Positions 29,776 through 37,335 of a DNA stretch of 45,106 bases are shown piece after piece (position 1 is the stretch's first letter; the number at the start of each line of letters is the position of its first letter). This stretch comes from Actinomadura sp. 6K520 (GTDB lineage: Bacteria; Actinomycetota; Actinomycetes; Streptosporangiales; Streptosporangiaceae). The notes below the pieces were generated by a model. The model did not search any database. It was not told the DNA's origin and was given only the letters and a program-made list of their open reading frames with translations. The DNA is taken from contig NZ_SMLC01000048.1 of the NCBI RefSeq assembly GCF_004349245.1, positions 1 through 45,106 of the forward strand, given 5' to 3'. A program made the position numbers and the translations under genes.

Positions 29776-30795
29776 ATGTCAGGTCACGACCTCTTCGGCG
29801 TCACCCCGGAAGGCGAGCAGGTCGACCGGTACGTGCTGGACAACGGGCGGTTGCGCGTCGCGGTCCTCACCCTCGGCGCGACCGTCCAGCGGCTGGAGGT
29901 GGCCGACGGCACCAACGTGGTGCTCGGCCTCGGCTCGGTGGACGACTACCTGCACCGCAGCCGGTACTTCGGCGCGGTCGTCGGACGGTACGGCAACCGC
30001 ATCGGCCACGCCAGGTTCACCCTCGACGGCAAGGAGTACCGGCTCGCGGCGAACGACGGTGCGCACAGCCTGCACGGCGGCGTCCGCGGCTTCGACAAGC
30101 GGGTGTGGCGGGCCGAGCCCGCGGGTCCCGCGGATCTCCTGCTGAGCCTGGTGAGCCCCGACGGCGAGGAGGGCTACCCCGGCAGGCTGGCGGCGAGCGT
30201 CCGCTACCTGCTGGACGGCGACACGCTGCGGCTGGAGTACCGCGCGACGACCGACGCCCCGACCGTGCTCAACCTGACCAACCACTCCTACTTCAACCTC
30301 GCGGGCGGCGGTGACGTGCGCGGCCACGTGGTGACGATGGAGGCCGACCACTACCTGCCGGTGGACGAGGGGAAGATCCCCACGGGCGAACCGGCCCCGG
30401 TGGCGGGGACGCCGTTCGACTTCACCGTCCCCGCCCGCGTGGACGCGCGGCTCGGCGGCCGCTACGACCACTGCTACGTCTTCACCACCGGCGCCCACTC
30501 CGGTGCGCGGCCCGGCGGCCACGGCGAGGAGGACCACGACCTCCGCGGCCGGGCCACGGTCACCGACCCGGACAGCGGCCGTTCGCTGGAGGTCGCCACC
30601 ACCGAACCGGGCGTGCAGTTCTACACCGGCCACATGCTGGACGGCGCCGCCACCCCGTTCGGCCCGTTCGCGGGCCTGTGTCTGGAGACCCAGCGGTTCC
30701 CCGACGCGCCGAACCGGCCGGAGTTCCCGTCCGCGGTGCTGCGCCCCGGGACGACGCACGTCTCGGTCACCGAGTACCGCTTCGGCGTCTCCTGA
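29776..30795 (+). CDS. galM: Aldose 1-epimerase
   Basis: The 339-residue protein has the mutarotase signatures: GAVVGRYGNRI, GAHSLHGGVRGFDKRVW with the catalytic His, NLTNHSYFNLAG with the second His, and CLETQRFPDAPNRPEFPS. It interconverts alpha and beta anomers of sugars; in this setting it may speed supply of the anomer needed by the dehydrogenase. It begins 12 bp after the LacI stop with a weak AGGCAG ribosome site, so it is probably co-transcribed with the regulator. There is no signal peptide, so it acts in the cytosol. Operator D lies 5 bp after the stop. Confidence 0.93.
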   Translation: MSGHDLFGVTPEGEQVDRYVLDNGRLRVAVLTLGATVQRLEVADGTNVVLGLGSVDDYLHRSRYFGAVVGRYGNRIGHARFTLDGKEYRLAANDGAHSLHGGVRGFDKRVWRAEPAGPADLLLSLVSPDGEEGYPGRLAASVRYLLDGDTLRLEYRATTDAPTVLNLTNHSYFNLAGGGDVRGHVVTMEADHYLPVDEGKIPTGEPAPVAGTPFDFTVPARVDARLGGRYDHCYVFTTGAHSGARPGGHGEEDHDLRGRATVTDPDSGRSLEVATTEPGVQFYTGHMLDGAATPFGPFAGLCLETQRFPDAPNRPEFPSAVLRPGTTHVSVTEYRFGVS

Positions 30796-30800
30796 CCCCG

Positions 30801-30816
30801 CTGCAAACGGTTGTAG
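30801..30816. promoter_or_regulatory. LacI-type operator D after galM
   Basis: CTGCAAACGGTTGTAG differs from the operator consensus at one position. It lies 5 bp downstream of the galM stop and about 120 bp upstream of operator E, a distance compatible with DNA looping. Confidence 0.75.
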
Positions 30817-30922
30817 TAACAAGCGGCGCGGACGGAAGTCTTCTCGCGACGCTCCGTCCGCAGAAACAACGTTGACCTGCCGAAATACCGGAACCGGCCA
30901 GCGCGGACAGTGAGGTATCTCA

Positions 30923-30972
30923 CTGCAAAGGGTTGACGACATCTCCGCCAGCGCGCTAAGAAAGCGCTATCT
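30923..30972 (+). promoter_or_regulatory. Transporter promoter flanked by two different LacI-type operators (E and F)
   Basis: Operator E, CTGCAAAGGGTTGACG (30923-30938), belongs to the locus consensus and its last six bases, TTGACG, are a good -35 box. A -10 candidate, TAAGAA (30957-30962), follows at 18 bp. Overlapping it is AGAAAGCGCTATCT (30959-30972), a 13-of-14 match to the perfect palindrome at the pectate lyase promoter. Two regulators could therefore block one promoter. Confidence 0.7.
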
Positions 30973-31003
30973 CAACACCCTCCGACCCACCGAAGGGCGA
31001 GTG

Positions 31004-31999
31004 ATGACGCTTAGGCCCGCCGCGGCCGGTCCGGCGCCGGAGACGGCCGGGCCGCCGGTCACGTCCTCCCCCGTGGAGCCGGGCGACCGCCCGCCCGGAC
31101 GCCGCAAGAGCTCCCGTGCCCGCGCGCAGGCGTGGACCGCCTACCTGTTCCTGGCCCCCTGGTTCCTCGGCCTGTTCGCCATCACGCTCGGCCCGATGAT
31201 CGCGTCGCTGTACCTGTCGTTCACCGACTACAGCCTGCTGAGCGAGGCGCAGTGGATCGGCCTGGACAACTACGACAGGATGTTCACGGCCGACGACCGC
31301 TACCTCAACTCGCTCAAGGTCACGACCATCTACGTGGTCGTCTCGGTCCCCCTCCAGCTCGCATTCGCCCTCGGGCTGGCGCTGGCGCTGGACAAGGGGC
31401 TGCGCGGGCTGTCGTTCTACCGGTCGATGTTCTACCTGCCCTCGCTGCTCGGGGGCAGCGTGGCGATCTCCATCCTGTGGCGCAAGATCTTCGGGACGGA
31501 CGGGATCGTCAACACGTTCCTGGGCTGGTTCGGCTACCAGGGGCAGGGCTGGGTCACGAGCCCCGACACCGCGCTGTGGACACTGATCATCCTGCACGTC
31601 TGGACGTTCGGCGCCCCGATGGTGATCTTCCTGGCCGGGCTCCGGCAGATCCCGCAGAACCTCTACGAGGCGGCGCGGGTCGACGGGGCCGGGCGGATCC
31701 GGCAGTTCCGCTCGATCACGCTGCCGCTGCTCACGCCGATCATCTTCTTCAACGCCGTGCTCGAAGTGATCAAGTCGTTCCAGTCGTTCACCCAGTCGTT
31801 CGTCGTCAGCGGCGGCACCGGCGGACCGGTCGACTCGACCCTCTTCTACACGCTCTACCTCTACCTCAAGGGCTTCAAGAACTACGAGATGGGCTACGCG
31901 GCCGCCATGGCGTGGGTGCTCCTCCTCATCATCGCGGTCCTGACCGCCGTCAACTTCCTCATGTCTCGATTCTGGGTCTTCTATGGCGACGACAAGTAA
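31004..31999 (+). CDS. Sugar ABC transporter permease (MalF-like)
   Basis: The 331-residue membrane protein has a long basic and Pro-rich cytoplasmic N-terminus (1-40) and then six hydrophobic segments (about 46-68, 104-128, 141-165, 188-208, 238-260 and 302-322). The EAA loop YEAARVDGAGRIRQFRSITL (about residues 222-241) contacts the ATPase. It is one half of the membrane pore of a family-1 carbohydrate importer. No ATP-binding gene lies in the locus, so a shared ATPase of the MsiK type is presumed. Starts are possible at GTG 31001 or ATG 31004; the ATG has GAAGGGCGA upstream. It overlaps the next permease gene by 17 bp. Confidence 0.92.
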   Translation: MTLRPAAAGPAPETAGPPVTSSPVEPGDRPPGRRKSSRARAQAWTAYLFLAPWFLGLFAITLGPMIASLYLSFTDYSLLSEAQWIGLDNYDRMFTADDRYLNSLKVTTIYVVVSVPLQLAFALGLALALDKGLRGLSFYRSMFYLPSLLGGSVAISILWRKIFGTDGIVNTFLGWFGYQGQGWVTSPDTALWTLIILHVWTFGAPMVIFLAGLRQIPQNLYEAARVDGAGRIRQFRSITLPLLTPIIFFNAVLEVIKSFQSFTQSFVVSGGTGGPVDSTLFYTLYLYLKGFKNYEMGYAAAMAWVLLLIIAVLTAVNFLMSRFWVFYGDDK

Positions 32000-32873
32000 G
32001 CGGGCGACCGGCGGACCGGCTGCGGGCGGGCGCGTGCCGATCCTGTTCCGCCCCGCCTCGCGGCTGACCAAGCACGTCCTGCTGATCGTGTTCGGGCTGT
32101 TCATGCTCTACCCGCTGCTCTGGATGCTCTCCAGCTCGGTCAAGCCCGAGGAACTGATCTTCCGGGAGCCCGGCCTGGTGCCGTCCGAGGTGACCGGCGA
32201 GAACTACTCCGGCGGCTGGGACGCGCTCAAGCACTCCTTCGGCTACTACATGTGGAACTCGGCGGTCATCACCGGCCTGGCGGTCGCCGGCAACCTGCTC
32301 GCCTGCTCGCTGGCGGCCTACGCGTTCGCGCGGCTGGAGTTCCCGTTCAAGAAGCTCTGGTTCGCGATCATGCTGGTCTCGATCATGCTGCCGCACCACG
32401 TGACGGTCGTGCCGCAGTACATCGCGTTCAACAAGATCGACTGGATCAACACGATCTGGCCGATCGTCGTGCCGAAGTTCCTGGCCACCGACGCATTCTT
32501 CATCTTCCTGATGGTGCAGTTCATCCGCACCCTCCCCCGGGAACTGGACGAGGCGGCCGCGATCGACGGCGCGGGGCACTTCCGCACGTTCCTCCAGGTG
32601 GTCATGCCGCTGTGCGTGCCCGCGCTGGCCACCACGGCGATCTTCACGTTCATCTGGACGTGGAACGACTTCTTCACCCAGAACCTCTACCTCACCAATT
32701 CCGACAACCTCACGGCCCCGGTCGCGCTGCGCCATTTCATGGACACGAGCGGCGACTCCTCCTGGGGGCCGATGTTCGCGATGTCGATCGTCTCGATCGG
32801 CCCCATCTTCGGTTTCTTCCTGGCCGGCCAGAAATACCTCGTCCGAGGCATCTCGACCACCGGCCTCAAGTAG
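31983..32873 (+). CDS. Sugar ABC transporter permease (MalG-like)
   Basis: The 296-residue partner permease has a short cytoplasmic N-terminus, a first helix at 30-50 (HVLLIVFGLFMLYPLLWML) and five more hydrophobic segments. The EAA loop is LDEAAAIDGAGHFRTFLQVV (about residues 189-208), and the C-terminal LAGQKYLVRGISTTGLK is typical of MalG-type subunits. The 17-bp overlap with the first permease means coupled translation. With it and the binding protein downstream it imports a mono- or oligosaccharide; given the pectate lyase, unsaturated oligogalacturonides or galacturonate are candidates. Confidence 0.93.
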   Translation: MATTSKRATGGPAAGGRVPILFRPASRLTKHVLLIVFGLFMLYPLLWMLSSSVKPEELIFREPGLVPSEVTGENYSGGWDALKHSFGYYMWNSAVITGLAVAGNLLACSLAAYAFARLEFPFKKLWFAIMLVSIMLPHHVTVVPQYIAFNKIDWINTIWPIVVPKFLATDAFFIFLMVQFIRTLPRELDEAAAIDGAGHFRTFLQVVMPLCVPALATTAIFTFIWTWNDFFTQNLYLTNSDNLTAPVALRHFMDTSGDSSWGPMFAMSIVSIGPIFGFFLAGQKYLVRGISTTGLK

Positions 32874-32917
32874 CGGCCCTCCACAACCCCACCCCTGTCC
32901 CCCCGGAGGTACAACAG

Positions 32918-34177
32918 ATGAAGCGCATTCTGGCGGCCGCGGCCGCCACCCTCCTCGCGGTGTCGGCCACCGCGTGCGGAGGCGGCGACGACGGGTCCGG
33001 CGGCAAGACGAAGGTCGTCTTCTCCTACTGGGGCAACGACTCGCGGCAGAAGCTGACCGAGGCCGCCATCGCCGAGTTCGAGAAGAAGAACCCCGCGATC
33101 GACGTCGAGGGCGACTTCTCCGACTGGGACAGCTACTACGAGAAGCTCGCCACCAAGACCGCGGCCGGGGAGGCCCCGGACGTCATGTCGATCGAGATCC
33201 GCGGCCTGGCGGAGTTCGCGAACCGCGGCATCCTCGCCGACGTGGCCGGGAAGGTCGACACCGCCGGACTCGACCAGGAGGTCCTCAAGGCCGGGCAGGT
33301 CGACGGCAAGCAGTACGCGATCCCCACCGGGGTCAACGCCTTCCCGATGATCGTCAACGAGACGGCGCTGGCGGAGCACGGCCAGAAGCTCCCGGACGAC
33401 AAGACGTGGACCTGGGACGACTACATCGCCACGTCCCAGAAGGTGACCGAGGAGAGCGGCGGCGAGGTCTGGGGCACCGAGTACAACGAGAACCCCGCGT
33501 TCCTGCAGATCTTCGCCGCGCAGCGCGGCGAGCAGTTCTACTCCGGCGGCAAGGTCGCGCTGACCGAGCAGACCATCAAGGACTGGTGGGCCCTGCTGCA
33601 GAAGATCATCGACACCAAGGCCGGGCCGGGCGCCGCCGAGATGCTGGAGACCGGCACCAAGGTCGACCAGGCGCTGCTCGCCACCAACAAGAGCGTGTTC
33701 GGGAGCTGGTGGAGCAACCAGCTCGACGCGCTGACCAAGGGCTCCGGCCAGGAGCTGAGCCTGCTGCGCATGCCGAAGTCGCCGGGCGCCACCGCGTCCG
33801 GCATGTTCCTGCAGCCGGCGATGTACTACACGATCTCGGCGAAGACCGAGGAGGGCGCCGCGGCGCAGAAGTTCGTCGACTTCCTGGTCAACGACCCGGC
33901 CGCCGGCGCGATCCTGCTCAGCGACCGCGGCCTGCCCACCAACTCCGCGGTCGTCACCGCGATCAAGGACAAGCTGTCGCCGGCCGACCAGAAGGTCCTG
34001 GCCTTCATGGACTCGATCAAGAGCGATCTCAGCCCGATCGTCGTCCCGCCGAAGGGCGCGATGGAGATGGAGGACATCCTGAAGCGCGCCACCGACTCGG
34101 TGCTGTTCGGCGAGGCGAAGCCCGACGAGGCCGCCAAGACCTTCCTGACCGAGGCCAACAACGCCCTGTCCCAGTAA
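32918..34177 (+). CDS. Extracellular sugar-binding lipoprotein (family 1)
   Basis: The 419-residue protein has a lipoprotein signal ending in SATAC with Cys20 as the anchor. The family-1 solute-binding fold follows: VVFSYWGNDSRQKLTEAAIAEF, YAIPTGVNAFPMIVNETAL, TWTWDDYIATSQKV and the C-terminal VLFGEAKPDEAAKTFL. It captures the sugar outside the membrane and hands it to the permease pair encoded just upstream (44 bp gap). A strong GGAGGT (32905-32910) sets the ATG. This subunit is usually the most expressed of such operons, in line with its own ribosome site. The ligand is unknown. Hairpins follow the stop immediately. Confidence 0.94.
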   Translation: MKRILAAAAATLLAVSATACGGGDDGSGGKTKVVFSYWGNDSRQKLTEAAIAEFEKKNPAIDVEGDFSDWDSYYEKLATKTAAGEAPDVMSIEIRGLAEFANRGILADVAGKVDTAGLDQEVLKAGQVDGKQYAIPTGVNAFPMIVNETALAEHGQKLPDDKTWTWDDYIATSQKVTEESGGEVWGTEYNENPAFLQIFAAQRGEQFYSGGKVALTEQTIKDWWALLQKIIDTKAGPGAAEMLETGTKVDQALLATNKSVFGSWWSNQLDALTKGSGQELSLLRMPKSPGATASGMFLQPAMYYTISAKTEEGAAAQKFVDFLVNDPAAGAILLSDRGLPTNSAVVTAIKDKLSPADQKVLAFMDSIKSDLSPIVVPPKGAMEMEDILKRATDSVLFGEAKPDEAAKTFLTEANNALSQ

Positions 34178-34178
34178 C

Positions 34179-34217
34179 GCGGCCCGGTAGGGCCGCGGCC
34201 CAGTAACACCGCGGCCC
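34179..34217 (+). terminator. Terminator region with two mutually exclusive hairpins after the transporter operon
   Basis: GCGGCCC (34179-34185) pairs with GGGCCGC (34190-34196), or GGGCCGCGG (34190-34198) pairs with CCGCGGCCC (34209-34217). The shared middle strand makes the two hairpins alternatives. The CCAGTAAC stop region (34171-34178) is itself repeated at 34200-34207 within the loop of the second. Confidence 0.6.
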
Positions 34218-34261
34218 TGGAACACCGGCGTCCCAGCACCACCCGACGAGCCGTGCGGCCC

Positions 34262-34340
34262 TTGACGTCCTCCCCCGCCTGAAGTGAAGGCGGGGGATTC
34301 CACCCCATTCCCCTACGCAGGCAGGAGAGCAGGTTGAGGT
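34262..34340 (-). ncRNA. Probable omega-RNA (reRNA) at the tnpB 3' end
   Basis: TnpB nucleases are guided by an RNA that covers the 3' end of tnpB and the right end of the element. The right-end hairpin CCCCCGCC-TTCACTTCA-GGCGGGGG lies at 34270-34294. The guide would begin past the element edge and, on the minus strand from 34261, reads GGGCCGCACGGCTCGTCGGG. Boundaries are inferred from related systems. Confidence 0.5.
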
Positions 34341-35512
34341 TCGCGGTTCACCGGCCCGCCCAACGGCGTGCCTCCCCGCGCGGCCACCGTGCGTCCCACG
34401 GCGGTATCCCTGATGTTGCATGCTGCGTTGACGTCGGCGTTGGCCCGATGCCCGCAGGCCGCACACCGGAACACCGCTTGGCTCTCGCGGTTGTCCGGGG
34501 CCCGGTGCCCGCAGGGGTTGCAGGTCTGCGACGTGTAACGCGGGTCGACCTTGACGACTCGTCCCGGAGCCTTGTGCTCCAGCCGGGCGGCGAGCCGGCC
34601 CCAACCATTGGCGAGGATGCCCCGGTTGAGCCCGGCCTTGGCGCCGACGTTCACGCCCGGCTCCTCCAGGGTGCCGCGCACCGAGCGGGTCATGGCCGCC
34701 ACGTTCAGGTCCTCAACGGCGATGACGTCGAAACGGCGCGCCAGACCGGTCGAGGTCTTCTCCACCCAATCCTTGCGGCGGTCGGCCTCACGCGCCTTGA
34801 GGCGGGCGATGGCGGCCTTGACCCGTGCGCGGCGGTTCGACCCCGGTTTCGCGCGGGCCAGCCGCCGCAGCAACCGGTCCAGCCGCTCGGCCTCGCCCGC
34901 CGTCAGGCCCGGCACGTTCAGGGTCTCGCCGGTCGACAACGCGGCCGACACCGCCACCCCCCGGTCGACGCCGACCGCCGCACCGTTGCCGGGAGCGGGG
35001 ACGGGGTCGGGGATCGCGGCGAACGCGACATGCCACCGGCCGGCGCGGTCGCGGGTCACCCGGAACGACTTCACCCCGCCGGGTACCGGGCGGGACCAGC
35101 GGAACCGCACCCACCCCACCTTCGGGATCCGCACCTGGCCGGTGCGGCGGTTCAACCGCCGCACCTCCCACGCCGGGCCGCGGGCTCCCACGATCCGGAA
35201 CCCCTCGTGCCGCCCGGCCTTGCGCCAAGTGGGCCGCCGGTGCGTGCCCGCGAAGAAGTTCGCCATCGCCTGCGCGAAATCCTTCAGCGCCTGCTGCTGC
35301 ACCGTCACCGAACCGGCCGCCAGCCACCCGAACGCGGCGCGGGCCTCGGTCAACTGGCGGCACTGCACCGCAAAACCCGGGGCCGCGCCGCGCCGCGGCG
35401 TCCACCACCCGTGCTGCTCCACCGCCAGGTTCCACACGAACCGGGCATGCGCACAATGCTCCAACAACCCCGCCTCCTGGGCAGGGGTCGGACACAACCG
35501 GTACCGGGACAC
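34313..35512 (-). CDS. tnpB: TnpB RNA-guided nuclease of an IS1341-type element
   Basis: The 399-residue protein has an N-terminal helix-turn-helix part (YRLCPTPAQEAGLLEHCAHA), a beta-barrel region and an intact RuvC-like site: Asp183 in GVDRGV, Glu267 in AVEDLNV and Asp360 in NADVNAACNI. A zinc ribbon has Cys331, Cys334, Cys350 and Cys353 (CNPCGH and CAACGH). All three acidic residues and all four cysteines are present, so the protein may be active. Such proteins cut DNA matching the guide of the omega-RNA and help keep the element in place. GTG 35512 gives the normal N-terminus. It is antisense to the surrounding sugar genes. Confidence 0.93.
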   Translation of the reverse strand: MSRYRLCPTPAQEAGLLEHCAHARFVWNLAVEQHGWWTPRRGAAPGFAVQCRQLTEARAAFGWLAAGSVTVQQQALKDFAQAMANFFAGTHRRPTWRKAGRHEGFRIVGARGPAWEVRRLNRRTGQVRIPKVGWVRFRWSRPVPGGVKSFRVTRDRAGRWHVAFAAIPDPVPAPGNGAAVGVDRGVAVSAALSTGETLNVPGLTAGEAERLDRLLRRLARAKPGSNRRARVKAAIARLKAREADRRKDWVEKTSTGLARRFDVIAVEDLNVAAMTRSVRGTLEEPGVNVGAKAGLNRGILANGWGRLAARLEHKAPGRVVKVDPRYTSQTCNPCGHRAPDNRESQAVFRCAACGHRANADVNAACNIRDTAVGRTVAARGGTPLGGPVNREPQPALLPA

Positions 35513-35683
35513 GCCCGCACCATACCGACCGCCACCGACAAAACCCGGAGAGTCACCGCGCCGCGTTTCCTCCCCGCCCTCAAGTCAAGGACGGGGCATC
35601 CACACTGTAGGTACCCGGTGAAACGGCCGGGCCGCACGGCTCCCCCACACCCGGCGCCCCTGATCCCTGGAGTTCCCCGCACC

Positions 35684-36967
35684 ATGCGATACGCCTTCGT
35701 CGGGCTCGGCCACCGGGCGCAGATGTACGTCGACGCGCTGCTCGGCGAGTGGCGCGACACCGGCGAGATCGTCGCGCTCTGCGACCCCAACCGGACCCGC
35801 CTGCGCTACCACCTCGAGCGGATCGGCCGCGACGTCCCGTGCTTCGCGCCCGAGCAGTTCGGGAAGATGCTCGAAACCTGCGACGCCGTCGTGGTCGCCA
35901 CCGTCGACTCCGCCCACGCCCGCTACGTGGTCGCCGCCCTCGACGCGGGCAAGGACGTCGTCGTGGAGAAGCCGCTGTGCACCACCGCCGAGGACTGCGC
36001 GGCCATCGCCGCGGCGGCCGAGCGGAGCACCGGCAGGCTCGTCGTCACGTTCAACTACCGCTACTCGCCGCGCAACAGCGCGGTCCGCCGGGTGATCGCG
36101 GAGGGCGCGATCGGCGAGGTCACCTCGGTGCACTTCGGGTGGGCGCTCGACACCATCCACGGTGCCGACTACTTCCGCCGCTGGCACCGGGACAGGGCGA
36201 ACTCGGGCGGCCTGCTGGTGCACAAGGCCAGCCACCACTTCGACCTGGTCAACTGGTGGATCGCCGATGCCGCCGCGTCCGTCTACGCCCAGACCTCCCT
36301 GCGCTTCTACGGCGCCGGGAACGCCCGGGCGCGCGGGCTCGCGGACCGGCCCGCGCGGGCGTTCGGCGCCCCGGGACTCGGCACGGACCCGTTCCTGCCG
36401 GACCTGTCCGCCGACCCCCGGCTGAAGCGCCTCTACCTGGACGCCGAGCACGAGGACGGCTACCTCCGGGACCGGGACGTGTTCGGCGAAGGCGTGAGCA
36501 TCGACGACAACATGTCGGTGCTCGTCCGGTACGAGGGCGGCGCGCTGCTGACCTACTCCCTCAACGCCCACGCGCCCGCCGAGGGGTACCGGGTGGTCGT
36601 CAACGGCACCGCCGGACGGCTGGAGCTGGACGTCGTCGAGCGGGCGTGGACACCGCCGCACGCGGCGATCGACCCGACCGCGTCCGGGAAGGAGCACGCG
36701 GAGGGCGCGGCGGAGCGGCTCGTCCTGCACCGGCACTGGCGGCGGCCGGAGGAGATCGCGATCGTGGGGGGCGCGGGCGCGCACGGCGGCGGCGACGTCC
36801 TGCTGCTCGACGACGTGTTCCGCGGCCCGTCGGACGACCCGCTCGCCCGCCAGGCGGGGTACCGCGCGGGTGTCGCCGGGGTGCTGGTCGGCGTGGCCGC
36901 GAACCGCTCGGCGGCGACCGGCCTTCCGGTCGTCCTCGCGGACGGCGGCACCCGGCTGGCCGGCTGA
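35684..36967 (+). CDS. Gfo/Idh/MocA family oxidoreductase
   Basis: The 427-residue protein starts MRYAFVGLGHRAQMYVDALL, a GxGxxA-type NAD(P) loop, and has the EKPLCTT motif with the catalytic lysine (about residue 96) and a C-terminal substrate domain with HKASHHFDLVNWW. The HFDLVNWW box supplies the usual active-site histidine and aspartate. These enzymes oxidise or isomerise sugars, sugar acids and inositols with tightly or loosely bound NAD(P). The protein is unlike the N-terminal half of the fusion at 24664, so it is not a local duplicate. It once probably continued the transporter operon, from which the TnpB element now separates it. The ATG has only a weak TGGAG upstream. Confidence 0.92.
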   Translation: MRYAFVGLGHRAQMYVDALLGEWRDTGEIVALCDPNRTRLRYHLERIGRDVPCFAPEQFGKMLETCDAVVVATVDSAHARYVVAALDAGKDVVVEKPLCTTAEDCAAIAAAAERSTGRLVVTFNYRYSPRNSAVRRVIAEGAIGEVTSVHFGWALDTIHGADYFRRWHRDRANSGGLLVHKASHHFDLVNWWIADAAASVYAQTSLRFYGAGNARARGLADRPARAFGAPGLGTDPFLPDLSADPRLKRLYLDAEHEDGYLRDRDVFGEGVSIDDNMSVLVRYEGGALLTYSLNAHAPAEGYRVVVNGTAGRLELDVVERAWTPPHAAIDPTASGKEHAEGAAERLVLHRHWRRPEEIAIVGGAGAHGGGDVLLLDDVFRGPSDDPLARQAGYRAGVAGVLVGVAANRSAATGLPVVLADGGTRLAG

Positions 36968-37335
36968 CCCGCCGGCGGGCACGGAAAGGCGCCGGCGACC
37001 ATTATGCCGAGCGCTTTATGCGACGCTGCCCATTCGACACTTGTCACAATTGCCCCCGACCGTTGTGCATGAAAAGAATGGAAAACCATTGACGCGTTCA
37101 CGGTCGACCCCTACCTTATGAGAAAGCGCTTTCTGTAGCACGCTCCCCGCCATGTCCGCTGCCGTGCCGCCGCAGCCGAATTCGCCGCACAAGGGGCTGG
37201 TCCCATGCGCCCGCGCTCCCACCTCCGGATCCGTTCACCCCCGCGTACCCCCGGTGCACCCCTCAGCAGGGCCATTCGGGGACGAGACCAGGCCACCGGT
37301 CTGATGATCACCAGAGATCGAAAGGAGAGGCGAGG
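36968..37335. other. Upstream region of the pectate lyase gene
   Basis: These 368 bp hold no gene I can support. A relatively AT-rich part (37000-37140) contains the promoter and operator described separately. If transcription begins near 37124 the mRNA has a leader of about 210 bases, ending in GAAAGGAGAGG just before the ATG. No riboswitch fold is recognised. Confidence 0.6.
37089..37134 (+). promoter_or_regulatory. Pectate lyase promoter and perfect LacI-type palindrome G
   Basis: TTGACG (37089-37094) and TACCTT (37112-37117) are spaced by exactly 17 bp and fit a housekeeping-type promoter. AGAAAGCGCTTTCT (37121-37134) is a perfect 14-bp palindrome with a central GC, placed over the expected start of transcription. 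Its near copy lies at 30959-30972. Confidence 0.78.

Larger units (their letters stand above)
34262..35606 (-). mobile_element. IS200/IS605-group element carrying only tnpB (IS1341-type)
   Basis: Read on the minus strand, the left end has GGATGCCCCGTCCTTGACTT leading into AGGGCGGGGAGG, and the right end has GGAATCCCCCGCCTTCACTT leading into CAGGCGGGGGAGGACGTCAA. The two ends thus carry the same imperfect hairpin in the same orientation, as in this IS group. The right end finishes in TCAA, the cleavage tetranucleotide known from IS608. There is no terminal inverted repeat or target duplication, and no tnpA, so movement would need a transposase in trans. The exact left boundary (35606, after CTAC) is a guess by analogy. 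Confidence 0.75.

Noticed and set aside
37000..37035. Additional operator half site AAAGCGCT near 37009 (minus strand)
   Set aside because: Only one half matches the AGAAAGCGCTTTCT palindrome; the other arm is unrelated.
36968..37335. Riboswitch or small RNA in the long leader of the pectate lyase
   Set aside because: I find no conserved aptamer core or strong terminator. The clear signals are a promoter and a palindromic operator.
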